Positions 27,621-36,796 of a stretch of DNA of 64,000 nucleotides are shown here, in pieces. A program made the position numbers and the translations under genes. Position 1 is the stretch's first letter, and each line of letters starts with the position of its first letter. The notes below the pieces were generated by a model. That model saw only the letters and a list, made by a program, of their open reading frames with translations. It ran no database searches and was not told the DNA's origin. Source of the DNA: Candidatus Sumerlaeota bacterium (GTDB lineage Bacteria; Sumerlaeota; Sumerlaeia; JAFGJS01); NCBI GenBank assembly GCA_016928995.1, contig JAFGJS010000137.1, positions 1-64,000 of the forward strand, in the 5' to 3' direction.

Positions 27621-29258
27621 TCACGGCTTTTCCACGTCGAAATATTTGCCCAGGTGATCAATCAATTTGCTGATTTCCCGGCTCATGCTTTGCGTCATTT
27701 CCTGACGCTGGGCGTCGTCGATGTCTGGAGAGGCCACCATGCTGAGGAAGTCGCGCACGAAGTACAATGGCTGAAAAACCTCTTCGATGGTCTTCTTGTA
27801 CTGGCCTTGCACGTTGCCGGAGAGGATGCCGCTGATGCCGTGAAATTTGTTTCGTATCTGCAAGCCTTGTGCGCCGCAGGTCAGCTCGCGCAAATCGGTC
27901 TGATACGCGGAGCCACGCATCTTCAGGATCGAGATGACCTTGTGCACTGAACTTTCGATTTCCACTGTCGCGGTGTAGATGATGCCGTCGAACAGCGCGG
28001 CGTATTCAATGTCGGTCAATGGCGCGCTGGAGGTGAAGCGGTCGAGTTTCTGGATGAAAAGCGACGTGGCGCCGCAATTGCGAAGCGCGACCAGGAAACG
28101 GGTCAGATAATCCTTGCATGCCGCCGGGTCTTCGATGCTGCGCTCGAGTTCATTGACGCCGTCAACCACCACTCGCGCTGTGCCGTTGCTCGCCAATTCC
28201 TGCTCGACCTGCTGCAGGAACTCTTCCATGTAGAAATGCTTGGGAAAGAAATGCAGAATCTTCAGTTTGCCCGTCTCGACTAACGGCTGCAGTTCGATGC
28301 CTTTGGCGTGCATGGTCTGCATGAGGAAGCGCGGATTTTCGTTGAGGCTGAGGATCAGGCTTGTCTCGTCCTGCTTGGCGCCGGCTGCGGCGAATTCCGC
28401 GCCTAGAGTGGTCTTGAAGGTTCCGGGCATGCCGGCCACGATGCTTGCCGTTCCCTTGGTAAAGCCGCCGCCGAGCATGTTATCCAAGCCATCGACGCCA
28501 CTTGGAATGCGAATCAATTCCGTCGAATCCTGTTGCTGCGCGCTGTCGTCTCGCAGGCGCGGTGCGATGTTGGGAAAAACTTCAATCCCTTTTTCGGAGA
28601 TGCGATAGGGATGCTTGCCGCGAATGTGGCCGTGGCCGCGTGTTTTTTGCACGCTGAGTTGCCGCATAATGAAAGATGTGTCGTGGGCGGCTTCGTTGCT
28701 GAGATGAATCACGCAGTCCGAAAGGAAATCTTCGTAGCCGGTATTCTTGTCGTTCGGGCTGCCTTCCGCCGTGAGGATCGGCGTGAGTCCGACGGACTTC
28801 AATGCGTTGAGGAATTTCAGATAGACTTCGCGCTCATTCGCATCCGAATCGAGGACTTTCAGAAAGTGGGTCATGCCGTCCACCAGGATCCGCCGCGCGC
28901 CAAGATTCGTCGCCGCGTCGATGATGTTTGAGATCAGCGGCGATTCCTCCATGTACGGCGTGGATAGCAGATCCGTGGCTGGCGGAAAGAGCACGATGAG
29001 TTTCTTCTGCTCTGTCATGCCCTTCACGTCCCAGTTGTACGACTCCAGATCGCGATGCAACTGCTGCGGAAATTGCTCGAACAGCACGATGATGCCCGGC
29101 TCGTTAAACAGCGCGGCGCCGTTATACACGATTTGTATACCGAGCGTGGTTTTACCGCAACCCGGCTGGCCTTTGATCAGGACGCTGTTGTGATACAGCA
29201 GTCCGCCTTCGAGGATGGCGTCCAGTCCGGGCACCGCGGTTTCGAGTCGCTTGGTCAT
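27621..29258 (-). CDS. KaiC-like ATPase with two RecA-type domains
   Basis: A 545-residue protein with tandem KaiC domains. Domain 1 has Walker A GQPGCGKTT (residues 30-38), and VLFEQFPQQLHRDLES matches the KaiC region after the P-loop. Domain 2 starts near 247 (IPSGVDGLDNMLGGG) with Walker A GMPGTFKTT (276-284) and SLNENPRFLMQTM. The C-terminus (from ~490) adds a helical tail of about 55 residues. No KaiA or KaiB is seen. Non-cyanobacterial KaiC-like proteins act in signalling or stress control. ATG 29258 is preferred (AGGAAAGAG upstream) over 29279. Confidence 0.9.
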   Translation of the reverse strand: MTKRLETAVPGLDAILEGGLLYHNSVLIKGQPGCGKTTLGIQIVYNGAALFNEPGIIVLFEQFPQQLHRDLESYNWDVKGMTEQKKLIVLFPPATDLLSTPYMEESPLISNIIDAATNLGARRILVDGMTHFLKVLDSDANEREVYLKFLNALKSVGLTPILTAEGSPNDKNTGYEDFLSDCVIHLSNEAAHDTSFIMRQLSVQKTRGHGHIRGKHPYRISEKGIEVFPNIAPRLRDDSAQQQDSTELIRIPSGVDGLDNMLGGGFTKGTASIVAGMPGTFKTTLGAEFAAAGAKQDETSLILSLNENPRFLMQTMHAKGIELQPLVETGKLKILHFFPKHFYMEEFLQQVEQELASNGTARVVVDGVNELERSIEDPAACKDYLTRFLVALRNCGATSLFIQKLDRFTSSAPLTDIEYAALFDGIIYTATVEIESSVHKVISILKMRGSAYQTDLRELTCGAQGLQIRNKFHGISGILSGNVQGQYKKTIEEVFQPLYFVRDFLSMVASPDIDDAQRQEMTQSMSREISKLIDHLGKYFDVEKP

Positions 29259-29280
29259 GGGCCGCTCTTTCCTATTCATG

Positions 29281-29365
29281 GAGTTCAGAGTTTAGAGTTC
29301 AGAAGCTGAAAGAAAAATCGGATGAAAATCAATTTTTTGAATTCTGAAATCTAAACTCTGAACTC
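29281..29365. repeat. 24-bp inverted repeat between pilT and the KaiC-like gene
   Basis: The left arm (29281-29304, beginning GAGTTCAGAGTTTAGA) and right arm (29342-29365) are reverse complements with one mismatch in 24, separated by 37 bases. The arms are built from an internal GAGTTCA/GAGTTTA-like repeat. It lies between pilT and the KaiC-like gene, which share a strand, so an RNA copy would form a long stem-loop in the intercistronic region. Confidence 0.85.
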
Positions 29366-29377
29366 TATACTCTTTAA

Positions 29378-30475
29378 TCATCCAAAGCCGCCGATGATTC
29401 CGCCGGCGTCAGTGGAGACCGCCACGCCCTTGACGTACCGGTCAAAGGCGAATTCATCCTTGGCGTAGCTGCGGGCTTCCAGCCGATCCACTTTTTTTGC
29501 GCGGACGACCTCGGCCAGCGCCTGGTCGAACACCTGCATGCCGTCGCTTTTCGAGCGCATCACCCCTGGAATGTCGTCAACGCGTTTTTCCAGGATCAAC
29601 TTCCGGATCGTTGGAGTGTTGATCATGATTTCCAGCACGGGGATGCGGCCTTTGCCGCCGATGCGCCGCAGCAGCGTCTGGGTCACGATGGCCCGCAGGT
29701 TCACTCCCAATTGTTCAATCAGCACCGCATGCTGGTTGGTGGGGAAGGTGCTGATGATGCGCTCGATGGTTTGCACAGCCGTCGTGGTGTGCAGCGTGCT
29801 GAAGAGCAAATGGCCGGTCTCGGCCGCACGGATCGCCGTCCCCATCGTCTCCATGTCGCGCATCTCGCCGACCAGGATCACATCCGGATCCTGCCGCATG
29901 GCCTGCACCAGGCCGTCGTTGAAATTCACCACATCTTCGCCGACCTCGCGCTGGGAAATGGTGCTTTTTATATTTTCATGTGTGAATTCGATCGGATCTT
30001 CGATCGTGATGATGCAGTATTTTTTCGTCGAATTGATCAGTCCGATCAGCGCGGCGAGCGTGGTCGATTTTCCGGAACCCGTGGGGCCGGTGACCAGGAT
30101 CATGCCGAAACGGAAATCCTTGAACATGCTCAGCGCGGGCGGAACCTCCAGCATTTCGAGCGTGGGCGCCGAGAGGGGAATCAAACGGACGACGACGCGG
30201 AGTTTCTGGCGTTCATAAAAGGCCACCAGACGGCAACGCGTTTTGTCCTCGTGTTGAAAACTGAAGTCCGCGGCCCGGCGTTGCTCCAAGGTTCCTTGAA
30301 GCCGCTGGGGCATGATTTCCTCCAGCATCCGCATCATCGCGTCGTGATCCATCGCCGCTTCCTGCAAGGGGATGATGTTGCCGTCAACCCGGAAATAGGG
30401 CGGCGATCCTTCCTGCAGATGGATGTCCGAGGCCTTGAATTTCAGCGCGCCTTCCACGAGTCGAATAAAGCTCAT
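29378..30475 (-). CDS. pilT: Type IV pilus retraction ATPase PilT
   Basis: A 365-residue secretion ATPase. N-terminal KASDIHLQEGSPPYFRVDG, Walker A GPTGSGKSTTLAALI, Asp box IITIEDPIEFTHE, Walker B-region ILVGEMRDMETM, and the His box HLLFSTLHTTTA are all present. The PilT hallmark AIRAAETGHL is clear. It powers pilus depolymerisation, hence twitching or DNA uptake, at the inner membrane. Together with several pseudopilins in the window it implies functional type IV-type machinery. The KaiC-like and CheY genes follow on the same strand. Confidence 0.96.
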   Translation of the reverse strand: MSFIRLVEGALKFKASDIHLQEGSPPYFRVDGNIIPLQEAAMDHDAMMRMLEEIMPQRLQGTLEQRRAADFSFQHEDKTRCRLVAFYERQKLRVVVRLIPLSAPTLEMLEVPPALSMFKDFRFGMILVTGPTGSGKSTTLAALIGLINSTKKYCIITIEDPIEFTHENIKSTISQREVGEDVVNFNDGLVQAMRQDPDVILVGEMRDMETMGTAIRAAETGHLLFSTLHTTTAVQTIERIISTFPTNQHAVLIEQLGVNLRAIVTQTLLRRIGGKGRIPVLEIMINTPTIRKLILEKRVDDIPGVMRSKSDGMQVFDQALAEVVRAKKVDRLEARSYAKDEFAFDRYVKGVAVSTDAGGIIGGFG

Positions 30476-30857
30476 TGCGTTCCATTCTCATCCGAAAGAA
30501 TCCACATGCTTGTTTGTTCTATATTGTTGAAACTTCGCGTATCCCTGATTCGGATGTGTTTTCATAGATTCTTGCCGGTTGGTTTCAGCCATTATAATTA
30601 TGCGCTATCCTTAACATATTTTATCAAATCGGCATTGCCCCGAAGTTGACATCATCCCGGATGTAGAATATTAGAGTGCGAAGGCTGAAAATAAACATGC
30701 CTCAATTCCGCATATTTCACTCATCGACAAATGATTTTACCGCATTAATGCGATTTTGCTGATTGTTATGATTTTTTTAACAATGAATTAAGGCATGATG
30801 AATCAAGGTTCACTGGAGCATAAATTGAAAAATTACCGTAAATAATCAGAAAAATGC

Positions 30858-30887
30858 TTGACACGTGCCTAATAAAGTAAGTATTTT
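30858..30887 (+). promoter_or_regulatory. Sigma70-like promoter candidate
   Basis: TTGACA (30858-30863), an 18-base spacer and TATTTT (30882-30887). It points toward a terminator about 180 bases downstream, with no gene between. Confidence 0.4.
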
Positions 30888-30893
30888 ATAGAT

Positions 30894-31106
30894 AGTTTTT
30901 GAATTGGATCTATCTGGATTCGAGCAGTTAGGATAAATCTATTGGTACGGCTGTAATCAGCGATCGCCGGTTCGAAATCCATGAGAATGACTCAAGATTC
31001 AAAAATAGTATAGGATCGAGGCGCCAACTGAAATGTAATAATCCCCTCCAAATTGGTTTTGGCATTAACCCGCAGTTCTCATCTTGATTGCGGGTTTTCT
31101 TTTTTT
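30894..31106 (+). ncRNA. Candidate small RNA between promoter and terminator
   Basis: About 210 bases bounded by the promoter-like TTGACA/TATTTT and the terminator at 31067-31106, without a credible reading frame on the plus strand. Internal pairing is possible (for example GCTG-TAAT-CAGC near 30950-30961). It does not match tmRNA, RNase P, SRP or 6S RNA consensus elements that I know. A T-arm-like string (GGTTCGAAATCC) is present but the rest of a tRNA is not. Confidence 0.25.
31067..31106 (+). terminator. Rho-independent terminator without an assigned gene
   Basis: Perfect 8-bp stem AACCCGCA / TGCGGGTT around a 14-base loop, followed by TTCTTTTTTT on the plus strand. No protein gene precedes it on this strand, so it probably ends a short non-coding transcript. 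Confidence 0.75.
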
Positions 31107-31334
31107 CAGTGAGTTCGGTAGCGATGGAATAACGAGAGTGCAGTTTTATATTAAACCAACCCGGACTGATCCGCCTGATGTGACAGCGTGTACAGGAATT
31201 AATTGAAAATAGTTTGAAGGTCATCAAGATTTTATAATGTATGTTCAAATAAGCAAGATTTTAAAATTCATGAATTCAATATTATAGAATTCGAGTTAGC
31301 TCTCTGATTCGAACATTTGAGCGCCATTTAATAT

Positions 31335-31346
31335 TTTACATGTAAA
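31335..31346. promoter_or_regulatory. 12-bp palindrome upstream of the rhamnogalacturonan cluster
   Basis: TTTACATGTAAA, 148 bases before the first gene of an operon that ends with a LacI-type regulator. A regulator operator is a reasonable guess. It lacks the CG centre usual for LacI sites. Confidence 0.3.
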
Positions 31347-31494
31347 TAACACTGGACTCTGATGAAACGTTTGAATATGATGCAATAAATGCAATTCACG
31401 AATTTTGCATTTGTATATTTTATACTATTTACCAATCAATTATGCCTGTTTTTTTATCTGATGGGCACAGCGACTTTAGGCGGTTAGTCTGAAT

Positions 31495-34146
31495 ATGCAC
31501 CCAACATCCGTAAAATCATCTGCTTCCAATAACACTCCGTTGCAATGGCTCGATGGAGCGACTCCAGCGCTCTCACCAGGGCTTGCCTGGGGCGTACCAT
31601 GGCCTGTTGGAGTTTATCAGCCCGAGCAAAGTTTCACCATGAAAACACCGGACGGCCGGACGGCGCCGGTGCAATCCTGGCCGTTGGCCTACTGGCCGGA
31701 TGGATCATTGAAATGGTCGGGACACGCATGCGGTGATCGTGAGGGACTTGAGGATCAATATCAGCTTATCCCTGGTGAGTCCCAGCCGCCTGAAAAGCCA
31801 GTAGCCGTGGCGGAATCCAGCGATTCCGTGATCGTGGATACAGGCGTCATTCAGTGCCGCATACCCAAGTCGGGATCGGCGCTGATCGAGTCGATCGAGC
31901 GCGGCGGCGCCGTAATCGCTCGCAATGGCCGATTGATCGCCCTGCGACAGGATCAGCCGGAAGCGAGCGAGAATGGCGCCACTGAGCGCGAGCAATTCCT
32001 GGGGCGAATTGAAAAGGTCGCCGTGGAGCAAAGCGGTCCGGTGCGCGTGGTGGTGAAAATCGACGGCATGCACGTGGGGTTGAAATCGCAAAGGGAGTGG
32101 CTGCCTTTCTCCGTGCGGCTTTATCTGTATGCCGGTAACGACGCCTTGCGCATCATGCATTCGTTTATATACGACGGCGTGGCGGAGGAAGATTTCATCT
32201 GCGGATTGGGCGTGCGTTTCGATCTGCCGATGCGAAACGAACTGCATAACCGGCACGTCCGTTTCGTCAGCGAAGACAAGGGCGTCTGGTTCGAGGCGGT
32301 GAGCGGCATGACCGGATTGCGCCGCGATCCGGGGCGTGATGTGCGCCAGGCGCAAGTGGAAGGACGGGAGACGCCGCCGGTTGCGGAATGGGATAAACGC
32401 GCGAGTTCGCGCATCGGTTTGATTCCCGCGTGGAATGACTATAAATTGACTCAGCTCTCCGCCGATGGCTGGGAGCTGCATAAGCGCACCAAACCCGGAC
32501 ATGCCTGGGTTCGTTCGACCGGCGGAACCCGCGCGGCAGGCGTGGCCTATCTGGGCGGACCGGACGGCGGACTGGCCATCGGGCAGCGTTATTTCTGGCA
32601 GCGGCATCCTGCGCAGATCGACATTCGCGGCGCCGCCACGGAAAATGCGGAGGCGACGCTTTGGCTCTGGTCGCCGGAAGCGCCGGCGATGGATCTGCGG
32701 TTTTATCATGACGGCATGGGCATGGAAACGCACGCTGATGAGATCGAAGGGCTGGAGATCACTTACGAGGATTACGAAAAAGGCTGGGGCGATCCGCAGG
32801 GCATTTCGCGGACCAATGAGATTTACCTTTGGGTCTTGCCGCATACGCCATCGAATGACGAGTTGCTGGCGATCACGGCAGCCGTGCAAACGCCGCCAAT
32901 GCTTGTCTGCCCTCCGCAACAATATCTCGCCGCCGAGGTTTTCGGCGGTTTATGGGATCTGCCGGACCGGTCCACGCCGGGCAAGGCGCGGATCGAAGAC
33001 CAGCTCGATTTTCTGTTCAGCGTGTATCAGCAACAGATTGAGGAAGAGCGTTGGTATGGATTCTGGGATCACGGCGACGTGATGCACACCTACGACGACG
33101 ACCGGCAGGTGTGGCGTTATGATGTCGGCGGTTACGCCTGGGATAACTCGGAACTCTCAACGGATTTATGGCTGTGGTACAGTTTCCTGCGCACTGGACG
33201 CGCGGACATCTTTCGCGTGGCCGAGGCGATGACGCGCCACACCGGCGAGGTGGATGTTTATCATCTTGGCCGTTTCAAAGGCTTAGGCACACGGCATAAC
33301 GTGCAACACTGGGGGTGTAGTTCCAAACAGCCGCGCATCAGCACCGCGGCCAACCGCCGGTTCTTATACTACATGACCGCGGATGAGCGGATCGGCGATT
33401 TGATGCGCGAATTGCTCGGTTCGGATCAGCGCCTGCGCGATGTGGACGTGACGCGCAAGGTGCGCAATGACGGCGATCGGCCTTATCCTTATCCGGTGTG
33501 CATGGGCTTCGGTACGGATTGGGATTCGCTCGCGGCCGCCTGGCTGACCGAATGGGAGCGGACGCAAAACACGGAATATCGCGACCGGCTGCTCAATGGA
33601 ATGCGCGACATTGGCGCGATGCCATACGGCTGGTTGAGCGGCGAGGCCGGATACGATCCAGCGAGCGGGAGATTCGTCGAAAAGCCGGACAGGATCCAAA
33701 TTTCGCATTTGAACGCCGTGTTCGGGGCGGTGGCGATCAATGCGGAACTGCTGCAATTGCTGGACGCGCCGGAATACGAAAAAACGTGGCTGCAATATTG
33801 CGAGCTTTACAACGCGCCGCCGGAAGTCCAGGAGAAGGCGCTCGGGCGGAGTTTGGGATTTCTGAATCTGAAAGAGGCGCACTCGCGCTTGACTGCCTAT
33901 GCGGCGTGGAAGGCGAACGATGCGGAATTGGCCCGCCGGGCCTGGGTCGAGTTTTATGGCGGTCAAAGCGGGCTGGGATCGCATGATAATTTTACCATGC
34001 AGAAAGACGGCTTCGGCCAATTGATCCTGAATCGTAATCGTGAGCAGGGCGGCTTCCATATCTCGACGAATGCAGTGGCTCAGTGGGGGCTGACCGCGAT
34101 TCAGAATCTCAAATTGATCGGCGATTTTATACCGGAAGAAAGCTAA
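31495..34146 (+). CDS. YetA / PL26-like exo-rhamnogalacturonan lyase family protein
   Basis: An 883-residue protein. The N-terminal RIFT-barrel-like domain shows the family signature: LQWLDGATPALSPGLAWGVP, then WPLAYWPDGSLKWSGHA. A large alpha/alpha-barrel follows (WYGFWDHGDVMHTYDDD; GYAWDNSELSTDLWLWY; HNVQHWGCSSKQPR) with candidate catalytic His/Tyr/Arg residues. Length fits B. subtilis YetA and the fungal PcRGLX type. No signal peptide is visible, which suggests intracellular cleavage of imported oligosaccharides. It is the first of three close plus-strand genes with YesU-like and LacI genes. Confidence 0.85.
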   Translation: MHPTSVKSSASNNTPLQWLDGATPALSPGLAWGVPWPVGVYQPEQSFTMKTPDGRTAPVQSWPLAYWPDGSLKWSGHACGDREGLEDQYQLIPGESQPPEKPVAVAESSDSVIVDTGVIQCRIPKSGSALIESIERGGAVIARNGRLIALRQDQPEASENGATEREQFLGRIEKVAVEQSGPVRVVVKIDGMHVGLKSQREWLPFSVRLYLYAGNDALRIMHSFIYDGVAEEDFICGLGVRFDLPMRNELHNRHVRFVSEDKGVWFEAVSGMTGLRRDPGRDVRQAQVEGRETPPVAEWDKRASSRIGLIPAWNDYKLTQLSADGWELHKRTKPGHAWVRSTGGTRAAGVAYLGGPDGGLAIGQRYFWQRHPAQIDIRGAATENAEATLWLWSPEAPAMDLRFYHDGMGMETHADEIEGLEITYEDYEKGWGDPQGISRTNEIYLWVLPHTPSNDELLAITAAVQTPPMLVCPPQQYLAAEVFGGLWDLPDRSTPGKARIEDQLDFLFSVYQQQIEEERWYGFWDHGDVMHTYDDDRQVWRYDVGGYAWDNSELSTDLWLWYSFLRTGRADIFRVAEAMTRHTGEVDVYHLGRFKGLGTRHNVQHWGCSSKQPRISTAANRRFLYYMTADERIGDLMRELLGSDQRLRDVDVTRKVRNDGDRPYPYPVCMGFGTDWDSLAAAWLTEWERTQNTEYRDRLLNGMRDIGAMPYGWLSGEAGYDPASGRFVEKPDRIQISHLNAVFGAVAINAELLQLLDAPEYEKTWLQYCELYNAPPEVQEKALGRSLGFLNLKEAHSRLTAYAAWKANDAELARRAWVEFYGGQSGLGSHDNFTMQKDGFGQLILNRNREQGGFHISTNAVAQWGLTAIQNLKLIGDFIPEES

Positions 34147-34150
34147 TGAA

Positions 34151-35098
34151 ATGCCGAACCACATTGAATTGACATCCCGGATGCGATTAGGTAGGAACGA
34201 TTCTCATGGCGCGGCGTTTTTGCCGTTGATTTGCGTGTTTTGCATTAGTTCCATTTCCGCGCAATGCCAGGTTGCCGCTGAGCAAGCAGTATCCACCAAG
34301 ACGCTGATTCAACAGGCCGATGCTGTACAACCAGGGGAGAAGGCTGCGATGACATCGCCATCCATGGATGAAATCAAAGAAGAATTCGAGACGCTTGAAC
34401 AGGCGGGCTGGCGCGATGTTTTTGATGATCCGTTCACGACAGACTGGCGCGATCAGTGGTTTCTCGATGGCGAGAAGGCCGTGATCACGCAGGACGAGAA
34501 CGGCATGGATTTCCAAGCCGGGCCGGATTATGGCGATGACAGCTGTCATGCCGTGCTGTGGACCAAGGAGTTGTTCGAGGGCGACCTGAAAATCGAGTAT
34601 GAATACACGAAGTTGGACGATCAATTCCGTTGCGTGACGATCATTTACATCCAGGCCACGGGCAGCGGAACGGAGCCCTACGTGAAAGACATCGCCGAGT
34701 GGAGCGAGTTGCGCCGCGTTCCGGCGATGCGCGAGTATTTCAATCACATGCATACGTATCACCTCAGTTACGCCGCGTGGGATCATTTTGAGACCGAGCC
34801 TGAGCACGATTATATCCGCGCACGGCGCTATATGCCTGAGGCAAACGGGCTGCAAGGGACGGACCTGGAGCCGGCCAGTTTCAGCACCGGCTTGTTTAAG
34901 CAGGACGTTCCGCATCAGATCACGATCATTAAAAAAGGCCCGCAGCTTTACCTTCGCATCAAAACTTCGGACCAGGAAAAGTATTGCCATTGGTCCGCCG
35001 AGGATTTTCCGCCAGTCACCGAGGGGCGGATCGGTTTGCGGCATATGTTCACGCGCTCTGCGCGCTATAAAAATTTCCGTGTTTCGGTCGCTGAATAA
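34151..35098 (+). CDS. YesU-like (DUF1961) secreted protein
   Basis: A 315-residue protein with a signal-like segment (AAFLPLICVFCISSISAQ), then a DUF1961 jelly-roll: DPFTTDWRDQWFLDGEKA, FEGDLKIEYEYTKLDD, CVTIIYIQATGSG, MHTYHLSYAAWD, and a closing EGRIGLRHMFTRSARYKNF. B. subtilis YesU is encoded in the rhamnogalacturonan utilisation cluster, which supports a pectin role here. It starts five bases after the lyase-like gene ends. Whether it binds or cuts sugar is unknown. Confidence 0.82.
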   Translation: MPNHIELTSRMRLGRNDSHGAAFLPLICVFCISSISAQCQVAAEQAVSTKTLIQQADAVQPGEKAAMTSPSMDEIKEEFETLEQAGWRDVFDDPFTTDWRDQWFLDGEKAVITQDENGMDFQAGPDYGDDSCHAVLWTKELFEGDLKIEYEYTKLDDQFRCVTIIYIQATGSGTEPYVKDIAEWSELRRVPAMREYFNHMHTYHLSYAAWDHFETEPEHDYIRARRYMPEANGLQGTDLEPASFSTGLFKQDVPHQITIIKKGPQLYLRIKTSDQEKYCHWSAEDFPPVTEGRIGLRHMFTRSARYKNFRVSVAE

Positions 35099-35118
35099 CC
35101 GGAGAAATGGGGAGATAA

Positions 35119-36171
35119 GTGTCGATCATCGAAATCGCCAAAAAAGCCGGAGTTTCATACGCGACGGTATCGCGCGTGATCAACGGCCGCTCCGGCGTTT
35201 CCAAGGAAACGCTGGCCAAAGTCAATCGGGTGCTGAATGACATCGGCTACACCCCTCCGCCTCGAGGACGGCGGCGCGGACCGTCGATCATGAATCCGCA
35301 AGGCATCCAGTACGGCGCCCTTGCGCTCCTTTGGACCTGCTCGCGCGCCGAGGCCATGTGCCCGGTGGCCAGTTCGCTGCTGCACGGCGCCAACGCGGCC
35401 GCGGTCAAGGAAGGCCTGAACCTGGTCGTCGATTGCATTTCCGAGACCGGGCTCTTTCCGCAGCTGGTCGAGGCGGGAAAAGTGGACGGCGTGCTGATCG
35501 TCGGGCCGGAGCCGTCCGCCGATCTGGCTGAGAAATTACGGCGCATGAACTGCGTCTGGCTGCTCTCGCGCGGCGCCACGTCATGGGGCGACCGCATCGA
35601 GTCCGATCACACCGCCACGGGGCGGATCGCGTTTGAGATTCTGCGCCGTCGCGGTCATCGGCGGCTGGCTTGCATTTACAACACCAGCGAACTGGCGCCG
35701 CCGGCCTTTAAGGAGCGCTCGGACAACTTCGTCGCCGCCGCGCGGCAAGCCGGTATGACCGCGCATGTGATCGAGCATGCGGAATCCAGCCAAACCAATG
35801 GCATTTACGACAATGAATTCGATGATCAAGTGCTGAAAGAGCTGATCGAACGATTGATCGCGATTGACGAACGCCCTACGGGCATCTTCGTCGCCAGCGA
35901 CATCATGGTGCCGCTGCATCATGAAATGATCCGGCGCCAGTTGCGTCCCGGCCGGGATTTTGAACTGGTTTGCTGCAACGTGGAAAACCTGAGATCGGTC
36001 GGCGTGCAGCCCTCGCCGCTGGTCATCAGCATCCAGCCGGAGCTGATTGGCCGGCTGGCGGTCGATCGCATCCTCTGGCGCGCGCAAAATCCGCAGGCTC
36101 GCGGCATCATCCGCACCCTGGTGCATCCCGTGCTGATGAACCCCGATGAGCCGTCGTTGTTTGAAGGATAG
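35119..36171 (+). CDS. LacI-family transcriptional regulator
   Basis: A 350-residue regulator starting at GTG 35119 (GGGGAG six bases upstream). The N-terminal helix-turn-helix reads IIEIAKKAGVSYATVSRVIN, followed by a hinge and a periplasmic-binding-like sugar domain (DHTATGRIAFEILRRRGHR; GIFVASDIMVPLHHEMIRR; the usual PxxLxx region is altered to VHPVLMN). Last gene of the cluster, it probably controls the operon in response to a pectin-derived sugar. Confidence 0.93.
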   Translation: MSIIEIAKKAGVSYATVSRVINGRSGVSKETLAKVNRVLNDIGYTPPPRGRRRGPSIMNPQGIQYGALALLWTCSRAEAMCPVASSLLHGANAAAVKEGLNLVVDCISETGLFPQLVEAGKVDGVLIVGPEPSADLAEKLRRMNCVWLLSRGATSWGDRIESDHTATGRIAFEILRRRGHRRLACIYNTSELAPPAFKERSDNFVAAARQAGMTAHVIEHAESSQTNGIYDNEFDDQVLKELIERLIAIDERPTGIFVASDIMVPLHHEMIRRQLRPGRDFELVCCNVENLRSVGVQPSPLVISIQPELIGRLAVDRILWRAQNPQARGIIRTLVHPVLMNPDEPSLFEG

Positions 36172-36195
36172 GGAGTAAAACATCATAAATAATGG

Positions 36196-36459
36196 TTATT
36201 TCGCATCAGGTACATCCATCAGTTCATCATTAGATTCTTTAAGTTCGGCCTGACCGTTTTTAATCTTGTAACGAACGTGCAAGTACCAAGGAAGACCTAC
36301 GATCCATATCAGTGCAATCGCTATGAACAATACAACTGGACCGTATGGGAGGCCCGATTTATACATTCTTAAGTTGATTTTTTTCGAATCAAACGCCGCC
36401 CATAAGGCGCTGCTAAAGATTACAAACCATGTAAGATCAAATCCCAAAACAATTGACAT
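36196..36459 (-). CDS. Small two-segment membrane protein
   Basis: An 87-residue protein with two hydrophobic segments (LTWFVIFSSALWAAFDS and PVVLFIAIALIWIVGLPWYL), followed by a charged C-terminus. The pattern WAAFDSKKI…PWYLHVRYKIKNG recurs in small conserved membrane proteins of unknown function. The ribosome-binding site is weak. It is convergent with the LacI gene. Confidence 0.65.
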   Translation of the reverse strand: MSIVLGFDLTWFVIFSSALWAAFDSKKINLRMYKSGLPYGPVVLFIAIALIWIVGLPWYLHVRYKIKNGQAELKESNDELMDVPDAK

Positions 36460-36612
36460 TGCAGAGCTGATAAAAAATGGTCATCACGCAAAAAGATAGA
36501 CCCAAATACCACTTCATCTGCTTTCCTCCGCGATAAGAACTGGGTATTAATCCTGATTTTCTATCCTATGTTTCCTAACAGATGCATGTAAAGCCAATTG
36601 CTATGTTTCTTC

Positions 36613-36774
36613 CTATCGTGTGCGCCAGAAGCTGGGGGCGAAGAGGACGATGATGCTGAAGAGTTCGAGGCGGCCGGCGGTCATCAGCAGCGATAGCCAG
36701 AGTTTAGAGAAGCCGTCGAAAAAGCCGTAATGGCTGTCGGCGTTCACCAGGCCGAGTCCGGGGCTGGTGACAAT
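36613..36774 (-). pseudogene. TrkH C-terminal remnant
   Basis: The minus strand encodes GLGLVNADSHYGFFDGFSK, then a helix, TAGRLELFSI and SFWRTR to a stop at 36613. This aligns block by block with the last ~50 residues of the intact TrkH at 38582 (GLARVGAVQNYYFFDPFSK; SGRLELYSV; EFWRNR). Nothing upstream in this frame continues the TrkH homology; the KtrB-like gene takes over at 36797. It is the stump of a deleted or recombined trkH copy. Confidence 0.8.
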
Positions 36775-36796
36775 GCGCTCCTCGCCAGCTTCGCCG

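Larger units (their letters stand above)
30476..31494. other. Long AT-rich intergenic region
   Basis: About 1 kb, among the most AT-rich stretches in the window, between divergent pilT and the rhamnogalacturonan cluster. A minus-strand 106-codon frame (30928-31248) has no recognisable product and I leave it out. It does hold a promoter-like sequence at 30858, a clear plus-strand terminator at 31067-31106 and a 12-bp palindrome at 31335-31346 (listed separately). Confidence 0.5.

Noticed and set aside
30950-31000. tRNA-like T-arm (GGTTCGAAATCC)
   Set aside because: An extra A in the T-loop and no matching acceptor or D arm.
30928-31248. A 106-codon minus-strand frame
   Set aside because: No start signal and no recognisable domain; it overlaps the plus-strand terminator.
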